Shown: positions 1 to 7,682 of the stretch, one piece after another
Numbering within the stretch: the first letter of the stretch is position 1
Layout of the letters: the number at the start of each line of letters is the position of its first letter
Assembly: GCA_023269615.1 (NCBI GenBank)
Contig: JAHFSY010000011.1
Span: 1-64,000 of the forward strand
DNA from: Verrucomicrobiota bacterium
GTDB taxonomy: Bacteria; Verrucomicrobiota; Verrucomicrobiia; JABWAM01
DNA length: 64,000 bases
Reading direction: 5' to 3'
Notes under the pieces: generated by a model
What the model was told of the DNA's origin: nothing
Seen by the model: only the letters and a program-made list of their open reading frames with translations
The model's database searches: none
Made by a program: the position numbers and the translations under genes

Positions 1-498
1 TGGCGCAAGGCGTTCGGATTCGGGCGATGCGGCGCCGGAAGAACGATCTCGAGTGCGGCTGTATGCCTCCTGGCCATTAAAATCCCGGTGGAGTTGCTGG
101 CCCTGGTGACCGTGGGAATTTTTTATTGCCTGGGTGTGCCGGTGGAACAGCAGGACATCCTGCAGGACTTCCTGAAACTGAAGGACCCGTGGCTGCGGGG
201 CGGCATCGTGATGCTTGCGGTGGCGGGCGCGCCGATTTTCGAGGAAATCCTGTTTCGCGGCATCATCTATCCGGTTCTGAAAACACACTACGGATTCATC
301 CACGCGGCCTGGGTTACATCGCTCCTGTTCGCGGCCTTTCATTTTCATCCGCCAAGCGTCCTGCCCCTCTTCGGCCTGGCGATGGGATTCACGCTCCTCT
401 ACGAATGGACCGGCAGCCTCGCCTGTTGCATCCTGATGCACTCGATGTTCAACACGCTCAGCCTCTGCATTCTCCTGCTCAAGGAAGTGCTGGTCTGA
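1..498 (+). CDS. CPBP-family intramembrane protease, 5' truncated
   Basis: The frame is open from base 1, so the N-terminus lies outside the window and 165 residues are visible. Around residue 81 the protein has the EExxxR core (EEILFR), followed by a hydrophobic segment with AAFHFH and another with MHSMFN. These are the sites that carry the catalytic Glu and metal-binding His/Asn in CPBP (Rce1/Abi-like) membrane proteases. Such enzymes act within the membrane on prenylated or membrane-anchored proteins, or in peptide immunity; the substrate here is not inferable. A GTG at base 88 could start a shorter form, but the frame is intact upstream of it. Confidence 0.85.
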   Translation, partial: WRKAFGFGRCGAGRTISSAAVCLLAIKIPVELLALVTVGIFYCLGVPVEQQDILQDFLKLKDPWLRGGIVMLAVAGAPIFEEILFRGIIYPVLKTHYGFIHAAWVTSLLFAAFHFHPPSVLPLFGLAMGFTLLYEWTGSLACCILMHSMFNTLSLCILLLKEVLV

Positions 499-516
499 AT
501 TCGCAGCCGAAGACGC

Positions 517-537
517 AGCCGAACTCGCAAGAGTCGG
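517..537. repeat. Small hairpin repeat (CCGAACTC-GCAA-GAGT)
   Basis: A short stem CCGAACTC/GAGTCGG with a GCAA loop lies just after the CPBP gene. Nearly the same hairpin occurs at 37931-37950, where a G-T pair replaces one stem position. There is no T-run, so it does not look like a classical terminator. Confidence 0.5.
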
Positions 538-605
538 GCTTCCACTCCTTCCCACATCCCAAATAATCTTGAAAGCCCACCCTCTTGGCTTCAATCTCCA
601 CGCTA

Positions 606-974
606 ATGATCGAACAATACCTGCCCATCGGCCTGATGATCCTCGTGGCGCTCGGCTTCGCCGCGTGCACGCTCATTGTCTCCTCGATCACATCGCAAAA
701 GGCGAAGACCAACACGTCCAAGGACAGCGCCTATGAGTGCGGCCTGCCGCCGCTCACCGGCGCGCACGCGCGTTTCTCGGTGAAGTTTTACCTCGTCGCG
801 ATGCTCTTCATCCTGTTCGACGTCGAGATCGTCTTCCTGTACCCATGGGCCGTCGTCTTCAAGGACATGATGCGGCAAAGCCCGGCCATCTTTTTCGGCA
901 TGCTCTCGTTCCTGGGCATCCTCTCCGTCGGCTTCCTCTACGCCCTCAAGAAGGGGGCGTTTGATTGGAGGTGA
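606..974 (+). CDS. nuoA: NADH-quinone oxidoreductase subunit A
   Basis: This 122-residue protein has three hydrophobic segments and the NuoA signature: the YECG region (YECGLPPL) in the first loop, then RFSVKFYLVAMLFILFDVE, with the conserved acidic residues in the second membrane segment. It is a membrane-arm subunit of respiratory complex I. The ATG at 606 is preferred over the upstream TTG at 585 because NuoA normally begins just before the first membrane helix. No nuoB or nuoC follows; the next genes lie on the opposite strand, so the subunit is separated from the usual operon. Confidence 0.93.
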   Translation: MIEQYLPIGLMILVALGFAACTLIVSSITSQKAKTNTSKDSAYECGLPPLTGAHARFSVKFYLVAMLFILFDVEIVFLYPWAVVFKDMMRQSPAIFFGMLSFLGILSVGFLYALKKGAFDWR

Positions 975-978
975 GGGC

Positions 979-1045
979 GGAAGGGCTGCGGGCTGCTAGC
1001 TACTGGCTTCTGGAAAGGGCGGAGTGCCCGGGACAATCCTGCCCA
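979..1045. repeat. Dispersed repeat debris (GCTGCTAGCTACTGGC type)
   Basis: GGGCTGCTAGCTACTGGCTTCTGG resembles, in two shorter pieces, the element at 6380-6492, and is followed by GGACAATCCTGCCCATCC, which resembles the tract near 1500-1550. The region looks like joined fragments of intergenic repeats. The stop codon of the next minus-strand gene lies at its edge. Confidence 0.45.
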
Positions 1046-1048
1046 TCC

Positions 1049-1258
1049 TTATCTGCCACGAGTCGCGATTCTATTTGGACGTCGCACCACAAAGTAGCTC
1101 AGCGCGCCTATCATGGGAGCGAAAACAATAATCAGCAGCCAAAACAACTTATTGTTCCCGGATGAGGCTTCATTCGCCACACAATCAACAAACATCCACA
1201 CCCACAAAGCGGTGCCTAAAATGGCAGCGACTGAAAACAGCATTGGAATAATATTCAT
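1049..1258 (-). CDS. Small PLDc_N-type two-helix membrane protein
   Basis: Starting at the ATG at 1258, this is a 69-residue protein with two hydrophobic segments separated by a polar loop (VANEASSGNNK) and a basic tail. The layout, with W in the first helix and a K-FWLLIIVFAPMIGAL second helix, fits the phospholipase-D-nuclease N-terminal (PLDc_N) family. That family is found alone in many bacteria with no established function. The longer frame from 1345 adds a non-hydrophobic extension without clear merit. A second protein of this class is encoded at 48383-48649. The gene stands alone between nuoA and tilS. Confidence 0.65.
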   Translation of the reverse strand: MNIIPMLFSVAAILGTALWVWMFVDCVANEASSGNNKLFWLLIIVFAPMIGALSYFVVRRPNRIATRGR

Positions 1259-1444
1259 TGGCTGAGGAGGGAACTCCGCTCTCACGTTTGTTCTGACGAT
1301 GGTTGGCTCACAGGCAAAACTTAACTGCTTCGCGGTGAATGTCAACCTGTGGAAGAATTCGTGATTCGAATCGGTGGCGAAGCTTGGACGCCCTTTTGCC
1401 CGCTAGACGGCAAGTGGGCCACTCGCCCTACAATTCTCAGACAT

Positions 1445-1474
1445 CCTTTCACGCAGCGCGAGCTGCGTGAAAGG
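1445..1474. repeat. CACGCAGC hairpin, copy 1
   Basis: A perfect 13-bp stem CCTTTCACGCAGC / GCTGCGTGAAAGG encloses a four-base loop. The same stem core with a different loop recurs at 38951-38981, which shows a dispersed hairpin rather than a local terminator. Confidence 0.7.
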
Positions 1475-1555
1475 CAATCCTGTCAATCCGGCACCATCTC
1501 CCTCTCTTTCTGGAAATCCTGTCCATCCTGTGAATCCTGTCAAAAAATCCGGGGC

Positions 1556-1582
1556 CGGTCGCGGCTGGCAGCCGCTCCTACA
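1556..1582. repeat. Half copy of GTAGGAGCCGCTG element
   Basis: This reads GCGGCTGGCAGCCGCTCCTAC on the plus strand. It matches one arm of the palindromes at 2344-2414 and 33008-33075 with a few changes. No second arm is present, so it is a degenerate or solo arm. Confidence 0.55.
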
Positions 1583-1599
1583 GAAAGTCGGCAGTGATG

Positions 1600-2328
1600 T
1601 CAGCCTAATCTTGCCAGCGTGCGGACCACGTTGCGATTCATGCGTCGCTCGATCAGTGGGATCAGATGGTGACGAATCCAGTTTCTCGGACGTGTCATGT
1701 CTCGATTTGAGCGATCCTCGCGCCATGCCAAATGATGCGCGCGGGCGTATTGCGTCATCTCCTCGCGCGACGCGTCGAGCAGCGGGCGCACGAGTTGCAG
1801 CGTGGACTTTCTCTTTGAACCCGCTCCGCTCCATTCGAGTCTAGGAAATGGACGGCTGGATGTCATGCCGCCCAGCATCTCTCGACGCCCGCTTTGCAGC
1901 ACACGCAGGAGGACCGTCTCCGCCTGGTCCATTTCATGATGCGCCAACACCACCTTGCGCAACTTTTTTGCACGCGCGGTCTTTTCCAAAAAACGATAAC
2001 GCGCGATGCGGGCCGCCTCCTCGATGGAAAGATGGTGACGTTTCGCTCGCGCCGCCACGTTCTCGCGCGCCGTCACCAACGGGACCTTCCACGCGTGGCA
2101 AAGCCTTTTTACAAATTGCTCGTCCGCCATGCTTTCGCGGCCGCGCAGGCGATGGTTGAGATGGGCTGCAACGACGTGATGACCGTTCACGATCAGGAGA
2201 TGGAGCAAGGTCACCGAATCGCGTCCGCCCGAAAGCCCGATCAACACCCGCTCGCCCTTTCGTTTCCATCCCAGCTTCGCCGCGTTCCGTTGAAAGCGTT
2301 CGTGCAAACCACGGCGAAAGCGTAACAT
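1600..2328 (-). CDS. tilS: tRNA(Ile)-lysidine synthase
   Basis: TilS attaches lysine to C34 of tRNA-Ile(CAU) using ATP, changing decoding to AUA. The 242-residue product carries the N-type ATP-pyrophosphatase PP-loop SGGRDS at residues 33-38. It also has the LNHRLRG region, the RxxRY segment (ARIARYRFL), and LAHHEMDQAETVLLR followed by LVRPLL, all typical of the catalytic domain. The C-terminal tRNA-binding domains of long TilS forms are absent, so this is a short form. The ATG at 2328 is chosen because the frame upstream only runs through a palindromic repeat. It may be cotranscribed with the PTS gene upstream. Confidence 0.9.
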   Translation of the reverse strand: MLRFRRGLHERFQRNAAKLGWKRKGERVLIGLSGGRDSVTLLHLLIVNGHHVVAAHLNHRLRGRESMADEQFVKRLCHAWKVPLVTARENVAARAKRHHLSIEEAARIARYRFLEKTARAKKLRKVVLAHHEMDQAETVLLRVLQSGRREMLGGMTSSRPFPRLEWSGAGSKRKSTLQLVRPLLDASREEMTQYARAHHLAWREDRSNRDMTRPRNWIRHHLIPLIERRMNRNVVRTLARLG

Positions 2329-2340
2329 GGGCGGCTGAAT

Positions 2341-2417
2341 CTTGTAGGAGCCGCTGTCAGCGGCGATCCCCGCCGAGCCCGTCTTTCCCGGTCGCCGCTG
2401 ACAGCGGCTCCTACGAG
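2341..2417. repeat. REP-like palindrome (GTAGGAGCCGCTG), copy 1
   Basis: Perfect 23-bp inverted arms (2344-2366 and 2392-2414), starting GTAGGAGCCGCTGTCAGC, surround a 25-base loop ending TTTCCCGG. The arms are identical to those at 33008-33075, while most of the loop differs. It separates the PTS EIIA gene from tilS. Confidence 0.9.
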
Positions 2418-2432
2418 ACCGTAAGGCGACAT

Positions 2433-2897
2433 TCACGGCGTGGCGGTTTCATTTTCCTGGAATGCGCGGATGAATTCATCGGCGTCGCGCGCTTCAAGCA
2501 GGCTGGTTCGGAGGGCGTCGTTTTTCAAATGCCTCGCCAGCATGCCGATCAACCGCAGGTATTCGGTCACCATTTTCTTGGGCGTTCCAAGGAGAAAGAT
2601 GAGGCGCACGGGGAGCTCGTCGGCCGGCTCGAAACGTACCCCCTCGGCCAGCCGTCCCACAATGATGAGGATGTCCTTCACCTGGTCGGAGCGTGCATGG
2701 GGAATTGCCACGCCGTAACCGATCGACGTGGCGCCGGCCGCCTCGCGGTCATAGATGGTCCGACAAAATGAGGGGAAGTCCCCGATGTTTGGATGCCCCT
2801 TCGCCAGCTGCGCCATCTCGTGGACAGCCTCATCCTTCGTCTTTGCCGAAAGATTGAGGAAGACAAACTCCTTGCGGATCAGCTCGGAAATTTTCAC
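2433..2897 (-). CDS. PTS EIIA (fructose/nitrogen type, PtsN-like)
   Basis: This 154-residue protein has the EIIA fold of the mannitol/fructose family. The phosphorylated histidine lies in GVAIPHAR (His67), and the conserved LIFLLGTP segment follows. The GTG at 2897 is chosen because the family starts with a short strand-helix such as KISELI. No EIIB, EIIC, HPr or sigma-54 gene is adjacent, so a regulatory PtsN-like role is more likely than sugar uptake, but this is inference. It sits 10 bases after nadK and is probably in the same transcript. Confidence 0.88.
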   Translation of the reverse strand: MKISELIRKEFVFLNLSAKTKDEAVHEMAQLAKGHPNIGDFPSFCRTIYDREAAGATSIGYGVAIPHARSDQVKDILIIVGRLAEGVRFEPADELPVRLIFLLGTPKKMVTEYLRLIGMLARHLKNDALRTSLLEARDADEFIRAFQENETATP

Positions 2898-2907
2898 GTG
2901 GCTCCAG

Positions 2908-3768
2908 TCAGATGTTGGACCCGGTCCAACGCAGTTTCTTCCGCAACAAATCAAAAAATGAATCGCCCGGCAATACAACCCGTCGCACCTTGTACCGCCC
3001 GATCGTCACGCGGACGCGATCATCCGGACTCAGGCGGATCATGCTCTGCCCATCCAGCCCCAGGAACAATTCGTCGGGCTGGCGGATGATGCGCACCTCG
3101 GCCACGCTGCGCTCGCCCACGATCACCGATCGGTTGCTCAAGGTGTGAGGGCAGATGGGCGTGATCGCATACACGCTCGCCGTGGGCGTCACGATCGGTC
3201 CTCCCGCTGAGAGCGAATAGGCGGTCGAGCCCGTCGCCGTGCTGAAAATAATGCCGTCGCACAAATACGAATTGAGCCGCTCGCCATCCACATGCACCTC
3301 GAGCTCGGCCACGCGCGACACCGCGCCGCGTGAGATCACGGCGTCATTGAGCGCAATCCATCCCTTCCTCCCGCGGCGTCCGCTGTGGATGGAGACCGCC
3401 AGTGTGGAATGCTCGATGATCCTTGCCTTCCCGCGGATCACGCGGGGCAACGCCTGCTTGAGGCGCTCCGGGGCGATGGAGGCGAGGAATCCCAGCTTTC
3501 CCAGGTTGACGGAAAAAATCGGAGTCTCGTGCGGATGCAGTTCACGAGCTGCGCGGAGCACCGTGCCATCGCCGCCCAGCAGGATCAACATGCGGCACCT
3601 TCGCCCGAGTTCCCTCATCTCCACGCCACCCGCACGACCGAGGCTCAGCGCCAGCTCGCGCTCCAGCAGGACAGGCTGACGCAAGCGCGCGAGCTGGGAG
3701 AGCAACAAGCGGGACACCCGCGGCACCTGCGGCTTTTCCAAGTTGGCGGCGATTCCAAGGGGCTTCAT
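2908..3768 (-). CDS. nadK: NAD kinase
   Basis: NadK phosphorylates NAD to NADP in the cytosol. The 286-residue product shows the GGDGT nucleotide-binding motif at 65-69, the NLGKLGFLA segment, the ALND motif at 139-142 and the glycine-rich TGSTAYSLSAGG at 179-190. Length and order match the family. It starts at ATG 3768 and lies between tlyA and the PTS EIIA gene on the same strand. Confidence 0.96.
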   Translation of the reverse strand: MKPLGIAANLEKPQVPRVSRLLLSQLARLRQPVLLERELALSLGRAGGVEMRELGRRCRMLILLGGDGTVLRAARELHPHETPIFSVNLGKLGFLASIAPERLKQALPRVIRGKARIIEHSTLAVSIHSGRRGRKGWIALNDAVISRGAVSRVAELEVHVDGERLNSYLCDGIIFSTATGSTAYSLSAGGPIVTPTASVYAITPICPHTLSNRSVIVGERSVAEVRIIRQPDELFLGLDGQSMIRLSPDDRVRVTIGRYKVRRVVLPGDSFFDLLRKKLRWTGSNI

Positions 3769-3847
3769 GGGGGGGAGAGAGAATTAAGAATTAGGAATAA
3801 AGAATCCAGAAGAATTCGCCGCACTTTCATTTCAACATTCTCAAATC

Positions 3848-4600
3848 TCAACCCCTATTTCTCAATTTCATTACAAAATGCGCCATGAATTCCCTGTTCC
3901 CCGCAGGCCCTTGGATCGGGCTCTCCATCACATCACGCCATTCCGCATTCAATTTCTCCTCCGCAAAACTCCGCACGCTCTCGATCACCTGGCGATGAAC
4001 CCCGGGATCACGCACCACGCCGCCGTGCTCAACCTTCCCGCGTCCCGCCTCGAACTGCGGCTTGATCAGCACCACGAAATCCGCACCGGGACGCGCGCAC
4101 GCGACCGCTGCGGGAAGAACTTTCGTGAGGGAAATGAACGACACATCCGCTGTCACAAGGTCAGGCGCCTCCCCCAGCATGTCGGGCTTGAGGTTGCGCG
4201 CGTTGGTGTCGTCGAGCACCGTCACGCGCGGATCACTGCGCAATTTCCATGCGATCTGATTTTCTCCCACGTCCACGGAAAAAACGCGTCGCGCCCCTCG
4301 TTGCAGAAGACAATCGGTGAATCCTCCGGTGGAAGCCCCAAGGTCAAGGCATACGCGATCCTTGCATGGAACTCCAAAACGCTCGAGGGCGGCGTCGAGC
4401 TTCTGTCCACCCCGGCTCACAAATTTTTCACCTTCAAGCACCTGAATTTCATCGTCAGGTTTTACGGACTGGCTCGGCTTCGACGCCGGATGGCCGTTCA
4501 AGCGAACCTGTCCCGCCATAATGAGCCGCTGCGCCTTTTCGCGTGAAAGTACCAGTCCCCTCACCACCATGGACGCATCGAGTCGCAACTTATCCGTCAT
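3848..4600 (-). CDS. tlyA: TlyA-family rRNA 2'-O-methyltransferase
   Basis: This 250-residue protein combines an N-terminal S4 RNA-binding domain (residues 1-60, with SREKAQRLIMAGQVRLNG) and a FtsJ-like methyltransferase domain. The SAM motif DLGASTGGFTDCLL lies at 86-99, preceded by FVSRGGQKLDAAL. TlyA proteins methylate ribosomal RNA at cytidines on the subunit interface; some members have been described as hemolysins. The gene leads the minus-strand tlyA-nadK-EIIA-tilS run, separated from nadK by 79 AT-richer bases. Confidence 0.92.
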   Translation of the reverse strand: MTDKLRLDASMVVRGLVLSREKAQRLIMAGQVRLNGHPASKPSQSVKPDDEIQVLEGEKFVSRGGQKLDAALERFGVPCKDRVCLDLGASTGGFTDCLLQRGARRVFSVDVGENQIAWKLRSDPRVTVLDDTNARNLKPDMLGEAPDLVTADVSFISLTKVLPAAVACARPGADFVVLIKPQFEAGRGKVEHGGVVRDPGVHRQVIESVRSFAEEKLNAEWRDVMESPIQGPAGNREFMAHFVMKLRNRG

Positions 4601-4666
4601 GGCGCTTCTATGCCGTCAGGAACCGCAGGCTACAAGCCGGAAGCCTCGGAAGGAGTCTTGAATCCG

Positions 4667-5206
4667 TCACTCTTTCTTGAGGCTTCGCAAATAACGAATG
4701 TCCTCCTCATCCTGATGGCGCGCGGTATCAAGCTTGGACTCTATGAGATCGGCGATGCTGAGACGCCGAAGGCATCCATCGAATTCACAGGATCGTTCCC
4801 ACGCAGCCTGAAAATCAGACAGGCGATGAGGCTGGTAAAAGACGTCAACGAAACTTTCCATCGTGCCGATCCGCACCATCGAGTCCTCCCGCACCGCCTC
4901 TTCCACCCGCACGGAGAGCGAACCCGATCCAACGTCCTTCGGAAAGGAGCCGAGATTCTGATTTCCCCTGAGGCGTGTCCATTCGCACGGCATCTCGCAG
5001 CCATTCGCAACCTCCATGAGCCGTTTCACCCACGCAGGAATGCCCATCGTGGAATCCAGCCACCAGTCCGTGTCCTTTGTGAAGCGTGTGGAGCCGTATG
5101 TGAGACAGGCCACGCCCCCGAGAAGAAGCGAACGGATGTCACGTTTTAGAAGCTCGATCGAGAACCTTTCCTCGAAATTGCCTGGAGTTGGGAATTCCTT
5201 GCTCAT
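4667..5206 (-). CDS. Nucleotidyltransferase-like protein of a small-gene pair
   Basis: The 179-residue product has the pattern LLLGGVACLTYGSTRFTKDTDWWLD near its N-terminus: a GG, then about 14 residues, then a D-x-D pair. This fits the DUF6036/AbiEii-like nucleotidyltransferase superfamily, which includes toxin-type enzymes. A later SIADLIESKLDTARHQDEEDI segment, with Lys and DEED, matches the C-terminal helical part of these proteins. It overlaps the upstream small gene by 68 bases, implying coupled expression. Whether it is a toxin, an abortive-infection effector or something else cannot be told. Confidence 0.65.
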   Translation of the reverse strand: MSKEFPTPGNFEERFSIELLKRDIRSLLLGGVACLTYGSTRFTKDTDWWLDSTMGIPAWVKRLMEVANGCEMPCEWTRLRGNQNLGSFPKDVGSGSLSVRVEEAVREDSMVRIGTMESFVDVFYQPHRLSDFQAAWERSCEFDGCLRRLSIADLIESKLDTARHQDEEDIRYLRSLKKE

Positions 5207-5333
5207 CTTTGACGTCCAGCGGTTTTTTTAGGTAGAACAACGCCTTGCGTTCCAGCTCCCGCCGATACTGGTAATATTCCCTCATGTTGTGAAACCGGGG
5301 AACGTGTGAATTGTCGGGAATCTCAACAGGCAT
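5139..5333 (-). CDS. Small basic partner protein upstream of nucleotidyltransferase
   Basis: This 64-residue, charged, soluble protein (start MPVEIPDNSHVPRFHNMREY) overlaps the nucleotidyltransferase start by 68 bases. I do not recognise the family. Position and size fit the upstream partner of a two-gene toxin-antitoxin-like unit. Because the overlap is long, either this gene or the downstream start could be misassigned. Confidence 0.45.
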   Translation of the reverse strand: MPVEIPDNSHVPRFHNMREYYQYRRELERKALFYLKKPLDVKDEQGIPNSRQFRGKVLDRASKT

Positions 5334-5441
5334 GGCACATTGTAAACTTCACCGCCTCAAAAGGCAACATGTCTGAAAACATTCTCCTGCAATTGCAGAA
5401 CTCGCTTGATCCTTGATCGCTTCTGCGATTAGGTTCCCATC

Positions 5442-6395
5442 ATGAGCTCAAAATCCATCCGCTTCACCCGCAATGATCTTCACGGCATCTGGGCTGCGCT
5501 GCCCACGCCTTGGAACAAGAACGGCTCGCTCAATCGCGCCCTTTTCGTCGAGGATGTCGCGCGCATCTGCAAGGCGGGCGTCCATGGCGTCTATAGCGGC
5601 GGAACGACGGGCGAGCTCTATGTCCAGGACTTTGACCTCTTTGCAAAAATCAACGAGGCGCTCATCCGCACGGCTCACGCGCACGGCACCCCCGTGCAGG
5701 CGGGCTGCACGGCGCTCGGCACGGATGAAGCCTGCAAGCGCATCCGTCACTCGCGCAAGCTCGGGGCCGACATCATCCAGATTGCGCTCCCCTTCTGGCT
5801 GGAGATGGATGACGACGAGGTGGTCACATTTTTCGATGCCGTGGCCGACGCAGCGGGGCCGTTGCCCATCGTTCATTACGACACAGGCCGCAGCAAACGG
5901 CGCGTCTCGCCCCAACTTTACCAGCGGATCATCAAGCGCGTGCCCACGCTGTGGGGAACGAAGTTCGGCGGCTCCGATCTTTGGAATGTGAAACAGATCA
6001 CGATGGCCAACCCGGATCTGCGCGTCTTTGTCGGCGAACACATCCTCGCGAGCGGCACACCCATGGGAGCCACGGGCGCGTACAGTTCCATCGTGACGCT
6101 GAACCCGTCGTGGATGCTCGGCTATTACGAAGCCTGCCGCAATGGGAGCTGGTCGCGCGCCTTCCGCATCCAGAATGAGGTCGCGGTTCTTTTCGAGGGA
6201 TTCGACGAACTGGTGACGCCCAACATGCAGGACACGGCCATTGACCGCATCATCGGACAGGTCGCCGGCTTCATGAAATGCCCGATCGATGCCAAGGGCC
6301 CTTACCGCCACGGAACGAAAAAAGACCTGCAAATCCTTCGCGCGTGGGTGAAACAAAAACTGCCGCATATCATGGAGCAAGCTTCTAGCCGCTAG
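5442..6395 (+). CDS. DapA-family aldolase/dehydratase (DHDPS-like)
   Basis: This 317-residue TIM-barrel lyase belongs to the DapA/NanA/KDG-aldolase class. It shows the GGTTGE motif at 53-58, Tyr146 in HYDTGRS and the Schiff-base Lys174 in WGTKFGGSD. It differs from housekeeping DapA around the arginine that binds the second carboxylate, so a catabolic keto-acid or amino-acid derivative substrate is more likely than lysine synthesis. It leads a plus-strand cluster with a creatinase-like hydrolase and a predicted glycosidase. Its last residues (QASSR) and stop codon lie inside a dispersed repeat. Confidence 0.85.
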   Translation: MSSKSIRFTRNDLHGIWAALPTPWNKNGSLNRALFVEDVARICKAGVHGVYSGGTTGELYVQDFDLFAKINEALIRTAHAHGTPVQAGCTALGTDEACKRIRHSRKLGADIIQIALPFWLEMDDDEVVTFFDAVADAAGPLPIVHYDTGRSKRRVSPQLYQRIIKRVPTLWGTKFGGSDLWNVKQITMANPDLRVFVGEHILASGTPMGATGAYSSIVTLNPSWMLGYYEACRNGSWSRAFRIQNEVAVLFEGFDELVTPNMQDTAIDRIIGQVAGFMKCPIDAKGPYRHGTKKDLQILRAWVKQKLPHIMEQASSR

Positions 6396-6492
6396 CTACT
6401 GGCTGCTGGTTACAAGACGAATAGGCCCAGAAACGTCCCTATGACTTTCCCCAAAACTCCGCCTAGCAGCTAGAGGCTGGCAGCCAGAAGCT
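6380..6492. repeat. Imperfect palindromic element, TAGC/GCTA-rich
   Basis: AGCTTCTAGCCGCTAGC at the left and its imperfect complement ending GGCAGCCAGAAGCT at the right flank a unique centre. It supplies the stop codon of the DapA-like gene and fills the gap to the M24 gene. A related fragment is at 985-1015. Confidence 0.6.
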
Positions 6493-6497
6493 CACTC

Positions 6498-7682
6498 ATG
6501 ATTCCCACCGTCACATCCTCTTCCCACCCGCACCTGCGCGCGCTGGCTTTTTCGCGCGAAGAATACCGGGCCCGTCTCCGCCGGGTCCAGAAGGCGATGG
6601 CGCCGCTCGACCTTGACGCGTTGCTTTGCCACATGGCCCCCAATGTCTGCTACCTCACCGGATTTGAAGGAGTGCTCTGGTTCAAGTATGCGCTGGCAAT
6701 CGTCCCGCGTGAAGGCGATCCCATCCTCCTCGCCGAGGATTTTGAAATGCCCAACGCGTGCGCCACCGTGTGGTGCGATGACTGGGTCACCTACAGTGTG
6801 TTCAACGGTGATCCCATCGCTGTCACGCGTGACCTCCTGGAAAAGCGCGGGCTTTCACGCAAGCGTCTCGGCTTTGAACTCGGCCAATGGGCACTCCCGG
6901 TCACCATGTACCACCAATTTCGCGACTCTCTCCCCTCCGCCACCCTGGTGGACGCCTCGCACATCGTGGAAAGCGTCAAGGCCATCAAATCCCCCGCGGA
7001 GATCGAAGTCATGCGGCGTTGCGCCAAGGTGACCAGTGACGGCATGATCGCCTCCTTGAAAGCGGTGCGCGAAGGCGCGACGGACAACGACGTGGCGGCT
7101 GTCGCGTACGACGTCCTCATGCGCGGCGGCAGCGAGTACATGTCGCTCGATCCCATCATCACGGTGGGCGCGAGGGCGAGCATCCCGCACTCCACGCACG
7201 CCCGCGTAAAAATCGGCAGGGGCGATTCGGCACTGCTGGAGATGGGCGCGTGTTTTCATCGCTACTCCACCGCCACCATGCGCACGGCTGCGGTTTCGCC
7301 GGTTCCGGACATCGTGCGGGACATGACCAACGCCTGCACCACGGCCGTCAACACGGTGATCTCACACATGCGCCCCGGTGCCGTGGGCAGGGAGATCGCG
7401 AAGAAGGCGGATGCCGTATGGCCGGAATTCATCTCCCGTTACATCTGGCATGGAAACTACGCCTACTCGCTCGGGATCGGATTTCCACCTGATTGGAATG
7501 ACAGCCCCTGCATCGTTCATGTCGACCATGACCTGGTGCTCCAGCCCGGCATGGTCTTTCACGTCACCACTTCGTTGCGGGAAGTCGGCGTCTGCGGCAC
7601 GGCGAGCAGCGAAACGGTGCTGGTCACGGAAAAAGGCGCGGAGGTTCTCACGCAAATTCCGCACGGGCTCACCGTCGCTTGA
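6498..7682 (+). CDS. Creatinase/ectoine-hydrolase-like M24 protein lacking metal ligands
   Basis: This 394-residue protein has the two-domain creatinase N plus pita-bread M24 architecture. The catalytic-type histidine region IPHSTH is at 229-234. At the usual metal sites it reads LLEMGACFHRYSTATMRT: the first Asp is Glu248 and the second Asp is Ala259. The GHGIG histidine is absent (YSLGIG), and only the last acidic residue (Glu372) persists. This points to the metal-independent branch that includes creatinase and ectoine hydrolase DoeA rather than a metallo-aminopeptidase, so it probably cleaves a C-N bond of a small amidine or amide. Its TGA overlaps the next ATG (TGATG), showing translational coupling. 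Confidence 0.8.
   Translation: MIPTVTSSSHPHLRALAFSREEYRARLRRVQKAMAPLDLDALLCHMAPNVCYLTGFEGVLWFKYALAIVPREGDPILLAEDFEMPNACATVWCDDWVTYSVFNGDPIAVTRDLLEKRGLSRKRLGFELGQWALPVTMYHQFRDSLPSATLVDASHIVESVKAIKSPAEIEVMRRCAKVTSDGMIASLKAVREGATDNDVAAVAYDVLMRGGSEYMSLDPIITVGARASIPHSTHARVKIGRGDSALLEMGACFHRYSTATMRTAAVSPVPDIVRDMTNACTTAVNTVISHMRPGAVGREIAKKADAVWPEFISRYIWHGNYAYSLGIGFPPDWNDSPCIVHVDHDLVLQPGMVFHVTTSLREVGVCGTASSETVLVTEKGAEVLTQIPHGLTVA

Larger units (their letters stand above)
1259..1599. other. Repeat-rich intergenic stretch
   Basis: I see no convincing gene here. The stretch holds a strong hairpin at 1445-1474, a tract of CCTGTC/AATCCTG units near 1478-1545 and a half copy of the REP-like element at 1556-1582. 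The frames that stay open through it are made of repeat sequence. Confidence 0.6.

Noticed and set aside
1403..1844. Overlapping frames on both strands near the end of tilS
   Set aside because: They run through hairpins and CCTGTC repeats and have no protein-like pattern.
2241..2432. A 63-residue minus-strand frame with LVGAAVSGD
   Set aside because: It is translation of the REP-like palindrome between tilS and the EIIA gene; unlike gspI there is no functional gene attached.
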